Assembly: GCA_963721725.1 (NCBI GenBank)
Contig: CAVRLX010000016.1
Coordinates: 1-64,000, forward strand
Length of the DNA stretch: 64,000 nucleotides
Direction: 5' to 3'
Origin: RI-153 sp963721725
GTDB lineage: Bacteria > Chloroflexota > Anaerolineae > Caldilineales > Caldilineaceae
A program made the position numbers and the translations under genes. The notes beneath the pieces were generated by a model that saw nothing but the letters and a program-made list of their open reading frames with translations, had not been told where the DNA came from and searched no databases. Below, piece after piece: positions 56,915-64,000 of this stretch (position 1 is its first letter; every line of letters starts with the position of its first letter).

Positions 56915-58892
56915 CAAGCCCGCTGCCCCTGCCCGAAGGCTTCAACCCGGCCACCCACATGATCGCCAAAACAACCGAATACGGCACATTCCATGAAAGC
57001 CGGCGGGCCGCACGCCTGGCGGCGGATCTACTGGCAAACGGCACAGAGGCGGATCAGGCGCTGGCGGTGAACGTGCTCGAAGCCGTGTTGCGTTGCCAAG
57101 AGACGAATCCCGCCGATCCGCATCACGGCAACTTCTATTGGATGGCCGAGGACACGGTGGTAGAGGATCTCAACGCTGTGGAGTTTGTGCTGGAATCGCT
57201 GATCCCCATGCTGCGCCAACACGGCGACCGGCTGCCCGCTGCGATCTGCGCGACGGGTGCAGGACGGCGATCCGCCTGGGGCTGGCCGAGATTGCCCGGC
57301 TGGATGTTCTGATCGCCTACACCAACATCACGCTGCTGGATGTGCTGAACAGTTGCCTGGGCGGGGAACTCTTGGGCGATGCGGCGATTGCCCAGCGCGG
57401 TTATCGTAAATTGCGGGAGTGGGCAGCCTTCACCAACGCCAGCGGCCACCCGTTTGAGTTCAACAGCCCCACCTACATGAGCGTTAATCTGCGCGCGCTC
57501 AAACGTCTGGCTGATCACGTGCAGGACGAGGAGACGCGCCTACGCGCACGCGCTATGTCCGCCAAACTTGGCCTGAGCGTGGCGCTGCACATTCACCGCC
57601 GCACAGGACGCTGGGCCGCGCCCCACGGTCGCGCCTATCACCCTTCGGTGATCTGCGAAACGCCACCGGAGGTTGAACTACTGCGCGGCTGGATCGCCGA
57701 TGGCACTGTGCCCGCCTGGGTAGCCGATGTGTTGGATACGCCCACACCGTTCCAGGTGGTGGAGACGGTGAACGAGGCGCGCCGCATTGCCCTTACTACC
57801 CATCACAGGGAGGAATTCGTGTTGGGAACCACCAGCGGCGTCTATCATCCTCAGGCAGATGTTTGTATGGTGCATTATCATCGTCCCGCTGCGCCGCGGC
57901 CTGGTGTGCTCTATACTCGCTACGTCCTGGATGACAAGTGGTTTGGCGATAGCTATCACGCCACGGACCGCACCAAGACGCGCAATCTGCCCGACGAAGG
58001 CTCGTTTTATAGCGTGCAAGCGGAGAATCGCGCGATCGGCGTCTATGCGCCGCTGACTTTTCAACACGGCAAAAGCGCCAAAGCCGCCTTCATCTGGCTG
58101 GGCCGCGCCGAGATCGACGAGATCTGGATCGGCGATCAGCGCGTGGATAACTTGCCCGTTGAAGTGCCACCGGACGCTGTAGTCGTCATCGGCAGCGGCG
58201 ACGCCTACACCGCGCTGCGTCCGCTACACGCCACCGCGCTGAGCCGAGAGACGCCGATTCGACTGCTCGAACGCGACGGCGATCTGGTCTTGGAAATCTA
58301 CAATTATCAGGGAGCGGAAAAGCGCTTTTGGGAGCTGCGCAACCCGGGCTTTTTCTTCCAGGGTCACCCCATCTGTGCATTTTATCTGGAAGTTGCGGCG
58401 CGGGTAGATTTTGCCGACGGGCGCGCCTTTGCCCAGATGGTTGCCAGCGGCACAATCGAGGAATCTCTGGAGCCGCCCTTCACTCGCGGCGAAAGCGGCG
58501 AACGACGGTATCGGGCTGCATACCAGCGCGGGGAGAAGGTCGTGGGACTCGAGGTGGATGTGATGGGCTGGGCCTTGCTGCGCCGCTGGACGGAGTCGGG
58601 CGATCTGGGCTTTCCGATGCTGGAAGCGCCGGTGGCCCGCCAAAACAGCCGCGGACGCATTGACGTTGCGGACGCCGTCCTCACCTGTGATTCCCAACCG
58701 GCGTGGCTGTGGGGCAATGTGCAGCAAGGGCGTTGGGTGGTGGGTTATCTGGGCGAAACCCCCACTGCGCTAACACTAGAGACGCCGCAAGGGGCAGTTG
58801 ATGTTGAAAACATGGGTATGGGTACGTTGCTCTGGGACAATGGCGAGGTCAGTGTAGAGGCCGTGGGCGCGCCTGTGGTCCGCAAGCGCTAG
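56911..58892 (+). CDS. Hypothetical protein, possible carbohydrate-active enzyme (frame break)
   Basis: Corrected length about 660 residues. The first frame starts MTSPLPLPEGFNPATHM and covers helical repeats (LEAVLRCQETNPADPHHGNF); after a break near 57240-57265 (one base missing) it resumes AIRLGLAEIARLDVLIAYTN. The first half is helix-rich, the second beta-rich (WLGRAEIDEIWIGDQRV), a layout like heparinase-type lyases or other alpha/alpha-toroid enzymes. I cannot identify catalytic residues. Position before sugar-acid genes supports a carbohydrate role, as inference only. Confidence 0.55.
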
Positions 58893-59100
58893 ACTGGCGA
58901 GATCTCTTCTTTTTGAAGCGACTCTTTTTGAAAGGAAGCCATCGCCGCTTTGTTCTCTGCTTCGATCTCAACGCAGTAAAAACAGAAACTTTGGCGCTTG
59001 TACGCTTAGTACGTTGGCACAAGCCGAGGCTCGCGCTATAATAGACTTGGACTTTGATTGAACCGGTTTACCCCTCCCCCCACCACAAAGGAGCTTAATT
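58893..59100 (+). promoter_or_regulatory. Promoter region with AACCGGTT operator candidate
   Basis: No gene. At 59061-59068 is AACCGGTT, within TTGAACCGGTTTA, an even palindrome with central CG like LacI-family operators. It lies about 35 bases before the enolase-superfamily start. The same core occurs at 17474-17481 and nearly at 24101-24108. Confidence 0.4.
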
Positions 59101-60240
59101 GTGAAGATTGTTGACGTGAGCGTGCAAAGCTTCCGTTACATCAGCAACACCACTCGCGATTCTGAAGGACACGGACATCCGGGCGATCCCCACGAAGCCA
59201 AGCAGAGTGTGTTGACCATCACCACCGACGATGGCGTGAAAGGTCACTGTTTTGGGGCCAACGCGGCGGTGATTGAGAGCTTGGTCAAGCCGCTGCTCAT
59301 CGGCGACGATCCTTTCTATCGAGAGCGCATCTGGCAGATGTTGCGTGAACGCCAGCGCCTGCACCTCGGGTCGCTCTCAGACAAGGTGCTCTGCTCTGTG
59401 GATCTGGCGCTGTGGGATCTGGCCGGGCGTGCCCTGGGTCAACCTGTCCACAAACTGTTGGGCGCGTATCGCGACAAAGTGCCCGCCTATGCCAGCACCA
59501 TGTGTGGCGATGACCTGCCTGGTGGCCTCTCGACGCCCGAAGAATATGCCGAGTTTGCCGTCTGGTGCATCAAAGAGCGCGGCTATCCTGCCTATAAACT
59601 GCATACATGGCAACCGCCCTATTCTGGCGCGCCCAGTGTGAAGCGCGATATTGAAGCCTGTGCCGCTGTGCGCGAGGCTGTGGGGCCGGATGTGGATCTA
59701 ATGCTCGATCCCTTCCACTATTACAGCCGCGAGCAGTCGTTGGAACTGGCGCGCGGGCTGGAGAAACTGAACTATTTGTGGATGGAAGAACCCATGGGCG
59801 AACACAGCATGTCCAGCTTTGTCTGGCTCACCGAGCAGGCCGATCTGCTAATCGTCGGGCCGGAGACTGCCGAAGGCAAGCATTATGCCCGCGCCGAGTG
59901 GATCATGGCGAAGGCTGCCGATGTGATCCGCGTGGGCGTATGGGATGTGGGCGGCATCACCCCGGCCATGAAGACTGTACATCTGTGCGAATCCTTCAAC
60001 ATGAGCGTGGAAGTCCACGGCGGCGGACCGGGCAACCTGCATGTGCTCTGCGCCATGGGCATCCCCGGTCGCTATTACGAACGTGGCCTGCTGCATCCGT
60101 TCATCGACTACGAAGCCGTGCCTGCTTGGCTCAACCAGCGCGATGACCCTATGGACAACGAAGGGTTTGTCCACGTCTCACAGGAACCGGGTCTGGGGCA
60201 GGATATCAACTGGGACTATATTAACGACAATCTGGTCTAG
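59101..60240 (+). CDS. Enolase-superfamily sugar-acid dehydratase/isomerase
   Basis: A 379-residue mandelate racemase/muconate lactonizing family protein. Metal ligands lie in VDLMLDPFHYY, YLWMEEPMGE and IVGPETAEG; AYKLHTW carries the first catalytic-base position and SVEVHGGGPGNLH the C-terminal His. Such enzymes dehydrate acid sugars (rhamnonate, fuconate, galactonate and others). GTG 59101 follows AAAGGAG. A mutarotase-like gene and an isomerase follow, consistent with a deoxy-sugar or sugar-acid pathway. Confidence 0.88.
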   Translation: MKIVDVSVQSFRYISNTTRDSEGHGHPGDPHEAKQSVLTITTDDGVKGHCFGANAAVIESLVKPLLIGDDPFYRERIWQMLRERQRLHLGSLSDKVLCSVDLALWDLAGRALGQPVHKLLGAYRDKVPAYASTMCGDDLPGGLSTPEEYAEFAVWCIKERGYPAYKLHTWQPPYSGAPSVKRDIEACAAVREAVGPDVDLMLDPFHYYSREQSLELARGLEKLNYLWMEEPMGEHSMSSFVWLTEQADLLIVGPETAEGKHYARAEWIMAKAADVIRVGVWDVGGITPAMKTVHLCESFNMSVEVHGGGPGNLHVLCAMGIPGRYYERGLLHPFIDYEAVPAWLNQRDDPMDNEGFVHVSQEPGLGQDINWDYINDNLV

Positions 60241-60323
60241 ACCGCAGACCGCTGACGACAGACTGCGGATCGCTGAAGTTCGCCAGACTTCTGATGCGGT
60301 CTGCGGTCTGTCGTCGGCCGTCA
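60238..60323. repeat. Word-palindrome element (CCGCAGACCGCTGACGACAG words)
   Basis: ACCGCAGACCGCTGACGACAG and ACTGCGGATCGCTG on the left; GATGCGGTCTGCGGTCTGTC and GTCGGCCGTC on the right. It fills the gap between the dehydratase and mutarotase genes, leaving the ribosome site (AGAGGAG) just outside. Confidence 0.75.
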
Positions 60324-60338
60324 ATAGAGGAGATCCCC

Positions 60339-60662
60339 ATGCGACGTTTTGGACAGGTGATCGGAGTCAAGCCGGAACGGCTCGACGATTACAAGGAACT
60401 GCACGCCAAGACATGGCCCGGCGTGCTCAAGACCATCTACGACTGTAACATCCGCAACTATTCGATCTATCTACATGGGACGCTACTCTTTGCCTACTTC
60501 GAGTACATCGGCGATGACTTCGCCGCAGATATGGCGAAGATGGCGGCTGACCCAGTGACGCAGGAGTGGTGGAAGCTGACTGAAGCCATGCAATCGCCAG
60601 TTTCGGATCGGGCCGAGGGTGAATGGTGGAAGGCGCTGGAAGAGGTTTTTCACACAGATTGA
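60339..60662 (+). CDS. L-rhamnose mutarotase family protein
   Basis: A 107-residue protein with the family pattern RFGQVIGVKPERLDDYKELH, then TWPGVLKTIYDCNIRNYSIY, LLFAYFEYIG and MAADPVTQEWWKLTEAMQ. It would speed anomer exchange of a sugar such as rhamnose or fucose. GAGGAGATCCCC precedes the ATG. Confidence 0.88.
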   Translation: MRRFGQVIGVKPERLDDYKELHAKTWPGVLKTIYDCNIRNYSIYLHGTLLFAYFEYIGDDFAADMAKMAADPVTQEWWKLTEAMQSPVSDRAEGEWWKALEEVFHTD

Positions 60663-60697
60663 ACGACAATCCCCAAGGCCATTGAGAGGATAAACCC

Positions 60698-61534
60698 ATG
60701 AAATTTAGCTGTTTACCCGTTTCGCTCTATGCAGAGATTAGCGCGGGCAGTCGTACATTGGCCGATTGGTTCCGCTTTGCCGCCGAGTTGGGGTTAGACG
60801 GCGCAGACATTAGCGTGGCCCATCTGCCAGACCGCACACCGGCAGCGCTGGATGCGATCCGCCAGCAAGCCGATGCAGCGGGCGTCGATATTCCGGTGAT
60901 GGTGACCTATACCGACTTTACCCACCCCGACGCCGCCGAACGCAAACGTCAAATCTCGTCATTGCGGCGCACGATTGACGCTGCGGCTCGCTTGGGCGTC
61001 TCGGTGTTGCGTGTCACCGCCGGGCAAGCCCATGCTGGCGTGGGGCGAGACGAGGGCATTGGTTGGGCGGTGGAAGGGTTAACCGCCTGCCTCGATCACG
61101 CCGACGATGCGCGCATCACCCTGGCCTATGAGAACCACACCATCGGCTATGGCTGGACGCAGTACGATTTTTCGCAGCCCGCCGCCATCTTTTTAGAAAT
61201 TGTGCGGCGCACCGAAGATAGTGGCCTGAAAATCCTCTTTGACACCGCCAACCCGTTGGTGCTCAACGACGATCCGCTGGCAATGCTGGCCGCCGTGGAC
61301 CATCGGCTGGCGGTGCTGCATGTCAGCGATATTCGCCAGACGGGCAGCTTCGAGCCAGTGGTGATCGGCACAGGTTCGTCGCCGCTTCGGGCAATTTTTG
61401 AACACTTGCACGCTGTAAATTACAAGGGCTGGATCAGCGTGGAAGAGGGCAGCAAAACCGGCGAGGCTGGTTTCCGCCAGGCGATCCCGTACATGATGGC
61501 ACTGTGGGCTGATGTAAGCAGCCAAGCAAGATAG
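60698..61534 (+). CDS. Sugar phosphate isomerase/epimerase-like TIM barrel
   Basis: A 278-residue xylose-isomerase-like protein: FSCLPVSLYAEI, ITLAYENHTIGYG with metal-binding Glu, ILFDTANPLV with Asp, LAVLHVSDIRQTG with His, and WISVEEGSK with the last Glu. GAGGATAAACCC precedes the ATG. It belongs with the mutarotase and dehydratase genes upstream. Confidence 0.85.
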   Translation: MKFSCLPVSLYAEISAGSRTLADWFRFAAELGLDGADISVAHLPDRTPAALDAIRQQADAAGVDIPVMVTYTDFTHPDAAERKRQISSLRRTIDAAARLGVSVLRVTAGQAHAGVGRDEGIGWAVEGLTACLDHADDARITLAYENHTIGYGWTQYDFSQPAAIFLEIVRRTEDSGLKILFDTANPLVLNDDPLAMLAAVDHRLAVLHVSDIRQTGSFEPVVIGTGSSPLRAIFEHLHAVNYKGWISVEEGSKTGEAGFRQAIPYMMALWADVSSQAR

Positions 61535-61658
61535 CAACACTCCTCAATGCCGATATAAAGTTGTAAAACGTGATGTGCGAGATACAAGAAGAGTCATGTT
61601 TCACGCTCACGTTTCATCAAAGTAAGATAGGCTGTCTCAGCAACTGTACCCGCTCCGA

Positions 61659-62245
61659 TTACTGCCCGCGTACCTTCGTCACCCGCTGGCTGATGGCAGC
61701 GTGGGCTGCGCGCACACCCTGCCCTGAAGCGACGAAATTGACGGCATTGGCTGCGTCAATCGAAAGGCTCTGCGCCACACTGACGGCGTCCATGTTGGCG
61801 GCTAGGAAGAGGAACGTCCAGCTGTATTTTTGCTGTTGGTGCTCGATCATCTCTGCCAGCCGCACCTGGGTATAGTCGCGGCTGGCGTTCTCCATCCCGT
61901 CGGTGAGGATCGCCACCACCACACGGCCAGGGCGATCCCCTTCTGGCATTTTTGCCAACCGCGCCCCACATCGTCAACCGTTCTGCCCACCGCATCCAGC
62001 AGCGCGGTCTGGCCGCGGGGCACATAGGTGTCGCTGTTGAGCGGGGCTACCTGTTGAATGTCCACGCCCTGGTGCAAAACGTCGTATTCGTGGTCGAAGA
62101 GGACAACGGTCAGATGCGCTGCCCCAGGGAGCTTTTTCTGCTCCTCCAGAAAGGCGTTGAAGCCACCAATCGCATCGTCGCGCATGGACTGCATGGAGCC
62201 GGAGCGGTCGAGGATACAGACAATCTCGGTGAGAGTTTGGTTCAT
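61659..62245 (-). CDS. VWA domain protein (frame break)
   Basis: Corrected length about 195 residues, a stand-alone von Willebrand A domain. The metal-binding MIDAS set is DRSGSMQSM, the Thr in PRGQTALLDAVG, and LTDGMEN after the break near 61945-61965 (one base missing in a G-run). It begins MNQTLTEIVCILDRSGSM. It probably acts as an intracellular protein-binding module; partner unknown. Confidence 0.85.
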
Positions 62246-62307
62246 GGGATGGTTCCCTTTCTTGCTTTACCTACACTTGGTTAAGGCTTCTAGCGTAACA
62301 AAGAAAT

Positions 62308-63138
62308 TTATACATCTGCATCATATTCTTCACTATCTTCAAACAAAGTAAGCTGTTGCTCTACATCCCCCTGAGCGGTACGGTAAAAAATACGGGGAAT
62401 ATCCCGCTCATACTGTAAGCCGCCGAGACGATTCACTACTTCGAGCAATCTCGGTACGCAGTAGTCGGTCATACGCTCGCGAATCTCTTGCGTGTTGAAG
62501 CGTAGCACGTGCCATCCTGCCGTCGCCAGAGCGTTGTTGCGCTGTCGATCTCGCTGTCCTTCCTCTTTGCCGATGTGATAGCTGTCGCCGTCGGCTTCCA
62601 CATCCAGACTGCCCCCATTGCAGAAGATGGCAAAGTCCAGAAAGAAGTTTTGCTTGTTCACGGTCACGCCCCACTGGCGTTCCGCATTCAAGTGTAAAAG
62701 TTCTAATTGCTGCCATAGGATATCTTCAAGTGGGCTGTCATTAAAAAGGTCATTGAACTGGCGAGCCTGTGTAAACTTCTGCCAGGTAGTAGGCACAAAA
62801 ACAATGCGTCGTGGGCGCGTGCTGCGGATCGGTTGCGGCAGGGTCAACAACTGTTCCAATGTAACCTTATAGTAGCGATTGTTGGTCTTAGGACCGAAGA
62901 GTTCGTGGGGGAAAAGCTCATAGCGTTTAACCTGCTGAATTGACTGCACTTTGCCATAATAGCGGACAGTATACTTCTCTTCATCAAAGATTTTGGTCTG
63001 GTAAAAGGCCAACCAGGTTGGCGGCCAGCGTTTGGGTGTGTTAGAAATGGGGATGCGATACCAGCCTTCGTTTTGGAGGATGCCGAAGTCGCGTTGGTTG
63101 TTGAGGATAGCGACGAGGACTTCACCTGGTGTTGACAC
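62308..63138 (-). CDS. DUF559-like nuclease-fold protein
   Basis: A 276-residue protein. The C-terminal half looks like a Vsr/DUF559 PD-(D/E)xK domain: NKQNFFLDFAIFCNGGSLDV, EADGDSYH and GWHVLRFNTQEI. The N-terminal half (GWYRIPISNTPKRWPPTWLA, then QTKIFDEEKYTVRYYGKVQS) is a separate domain I do not recognise. Start is probably GTG 63138. It may be a stand-alone defence or repair endonuclease. Confidence 0.7.
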   Translation of the reverse strand: MSTPGEVLVAILNNQRDFGILQNEGWYRIPISNTPKRWPPTWLAFYQTKIFDEEKYTVRYYGKVQSIQQVKRYELFPHELFGPKTNNRYYKVTLEQLLTLPQPIRSTRPRRIVFVPTTWQKFTQARQFNDLFNDSPLEDILWQQLELLHLNAERQWGVTVNKQNFFLDFAIFCNGGSLDVEADGDSYHIGKEEGQRDRQRNNALATAGWHVLRFNTQEIRERMTDYCVPRLLEVVNRLGGLQYERDIPRIFYRTAQGDVEQQLTLFEDSEEYDADV

Positions 63139-63285
63139 AATTTGTCTCTTGTCTAGAGTATCGCCTCGGTGGGTGAGAATCCCTTTATTCGGCGCGAATA
63201 TCGGAAAACAAAAGGCGGTTCTGGTTAGGAGGCATGAGATAGCGGTAATGGAAATAGTATAGGCAAATCAAAATCAAACAACAAG

Positions 63286-64000
63286 TCACCCCTTCAACGC
63301 GAAGCCCTGCACACCTTCTACAAAATAGCGCTGTAAAAAGAGGAAAAGCAACACTGTGGGAACCGTCGCCATGGTTGCCACGGTAAAGGCAAAGGGATAG
63401 TCGGTGATCACGTTGCCCACGGGCGTGCCTTTGAACGAAGGCCCGCTGAACATGATGCGCTGAAAGCCCAGGGCAATCGGCCAAATGCGCTCGTTGCCGC
63501 CAGTGACGATGAGCGGCCACAGGTAGTCGTTCCAGATGGCGACGGACTGAAAGATCACCATGACGGTGATGGCCCCTTTGAGCATGGGCAAATAGACGCT
63601 GACCAGCACTTGAAAGGTGTTGGCCCCGTCCACACGGGCGGCTTCTTCAAAATCTTTGGGGATGCTGAAAAAGGTCTGGCGCATGAGAAAGATGTAAAAA
63701 ACGTTGACAATGCCGGGGATCAACAGCGCCGGCCACTCATTGACAAAGCCGTGGCCGCCCTGCCCCCAAAGATTGTTGCCGCCCACCAACGGCCAACGCG
63801 CCAACATGACATATGTGGGCACGTAAAAGACAATGCCAGGAACCATCATCGACGCCAAGAGCAGCAAAAACATGGCGTCGCGCCCTTTGAAGGTGAGCCG
63901 GGCGAAGACGTAGCCACAGAGCACCGCCACAATGCCCGGCACAATCACGTACCAGCTTATACGCAGCAGTGTATTGATCACCCAGAGGAAGATGCGCGAT
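63286..64000 (-). CDS. Carbohydrate ABC transporter permease, MalG-like (5' end cut by window)
   Basis: At least 231 residues; the frame is open to the right edge, so the start lies outside the window. It has several membrane segments, the EAA loop EEAARVDGANTFQVLVSVYL and WNDYLWPLIV. It is a CUT1-type sugar permease of a second transporter whose other genes lie beyond the edge. Confidence 0.88.
   Translation of the reverse strand, partial: SRIFLWVINTLLRISWYVIVPGIVAVLCGYVFARLTFKGRDAMFLLLLASMMVPGIVFYVPTYVMLARWPLVGGNNLWGQGGHGFVNEWPALLIPGIVNVFYIFLMRQTFFSIPKDFEEAARVDGANTFQVLVSVYLPMLKGAITVMVIFQSVAIWNDYLWPLIVTGGNERIWPIALGFQRIMFSGPSFKGTPVGNVITDYPFAFTVATMATVPTVLLFLFLQRYFVEGVQGFALKG

Noticed and set aside
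61590..61612. Second parS-like site (TGTTTCACGCTCACGTTTCA)
   Set aside because: The sequence has the half-site TGTTTCACG but lacks the palindromic partner GTGAAACA.

Overview
The window looks like a chromosomal segment of a Chloroflexota bacterium (Anaerolineae/Caldilineae-like). This is inferred from gene content, moderately high GC, the style of the large secreted proteins and the many short-word hairpin repeats; no rRNA is present to confirm it. Left edge (1-3.6 kb): the end of a CRISPR array, an AT-rich probable leader, a type I-D-style Cas3' helicase and a WYL-domain regulator. Next (4-13 kb) is a methyltransferase and an arabinan/arabinose locus on the minus strand: GH43 lipoprotein, GH51 arabinofuranosidase, two ABC sugar permeases, a solute-binding lipoprotein and a LacI-type regulator.

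Middle (12.7-25 kb): a Tat-exported two-domain multicopper oxidase; glycine dehydrogenase behind a tandem glycine riboswitch with terminator; a histidine phosphatase; a thiolase; a perfect parS site; a methyltransferase; the housekeeping sigma factor; a B12-binding radical SAM protein; a sugar isomerase-like protein; and a DUF433/PIN-like toxin-antitoxin pair. From 26 to 30.4 kb a pyruvate (or acetoin) dehydrogenase operon E1alpha-E1beta-E2 is split by an antisense RHH-like/HNH gene pair. A BrnT/BrnA pair, a D-2-hydroxyacid dehydrogenase, a luciferase-like oxidoreductase, an SDR and a membrane protein follow.

Right half: two very large secreted multidomain proteins carrying metalloprotease motifs (35-47 kb); a complete minus-strand purine operon purL(S)-purQ-purC-purE-purK-purF (47.6-55.7 kb); tRNA-Glu; a second sugar/sugar-acid catabolic operon (56.3-61.5 kb); a VWA protein; a DUF559-like nuclease; and another ABC sugar permease running off the right edge.

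Two features cut across the whole window. First, about twenty hairpin elements are built from short repeated words (GACGATGG, CACAGAG, GATTGACG, GTAGTGC, CCGCAGA and others). They share an architecture (word runs as inverted arms) but not a sequence. They sit at gene junctions and also inside genes, where they supply protein linkers, termini and loops: E2 twice, PurC both ends, PurK start, PurQ and PurL loops, and the end of a dehydrogenase. This is the best candidate for something undescribed. Second, about fifteen single-base frame breaks interrupt otherwise intact genes, including sigA, pdhA and purQ. The simplest reading is indel errors in the sequence rather than gene decay, so I annotate those genes across the break.
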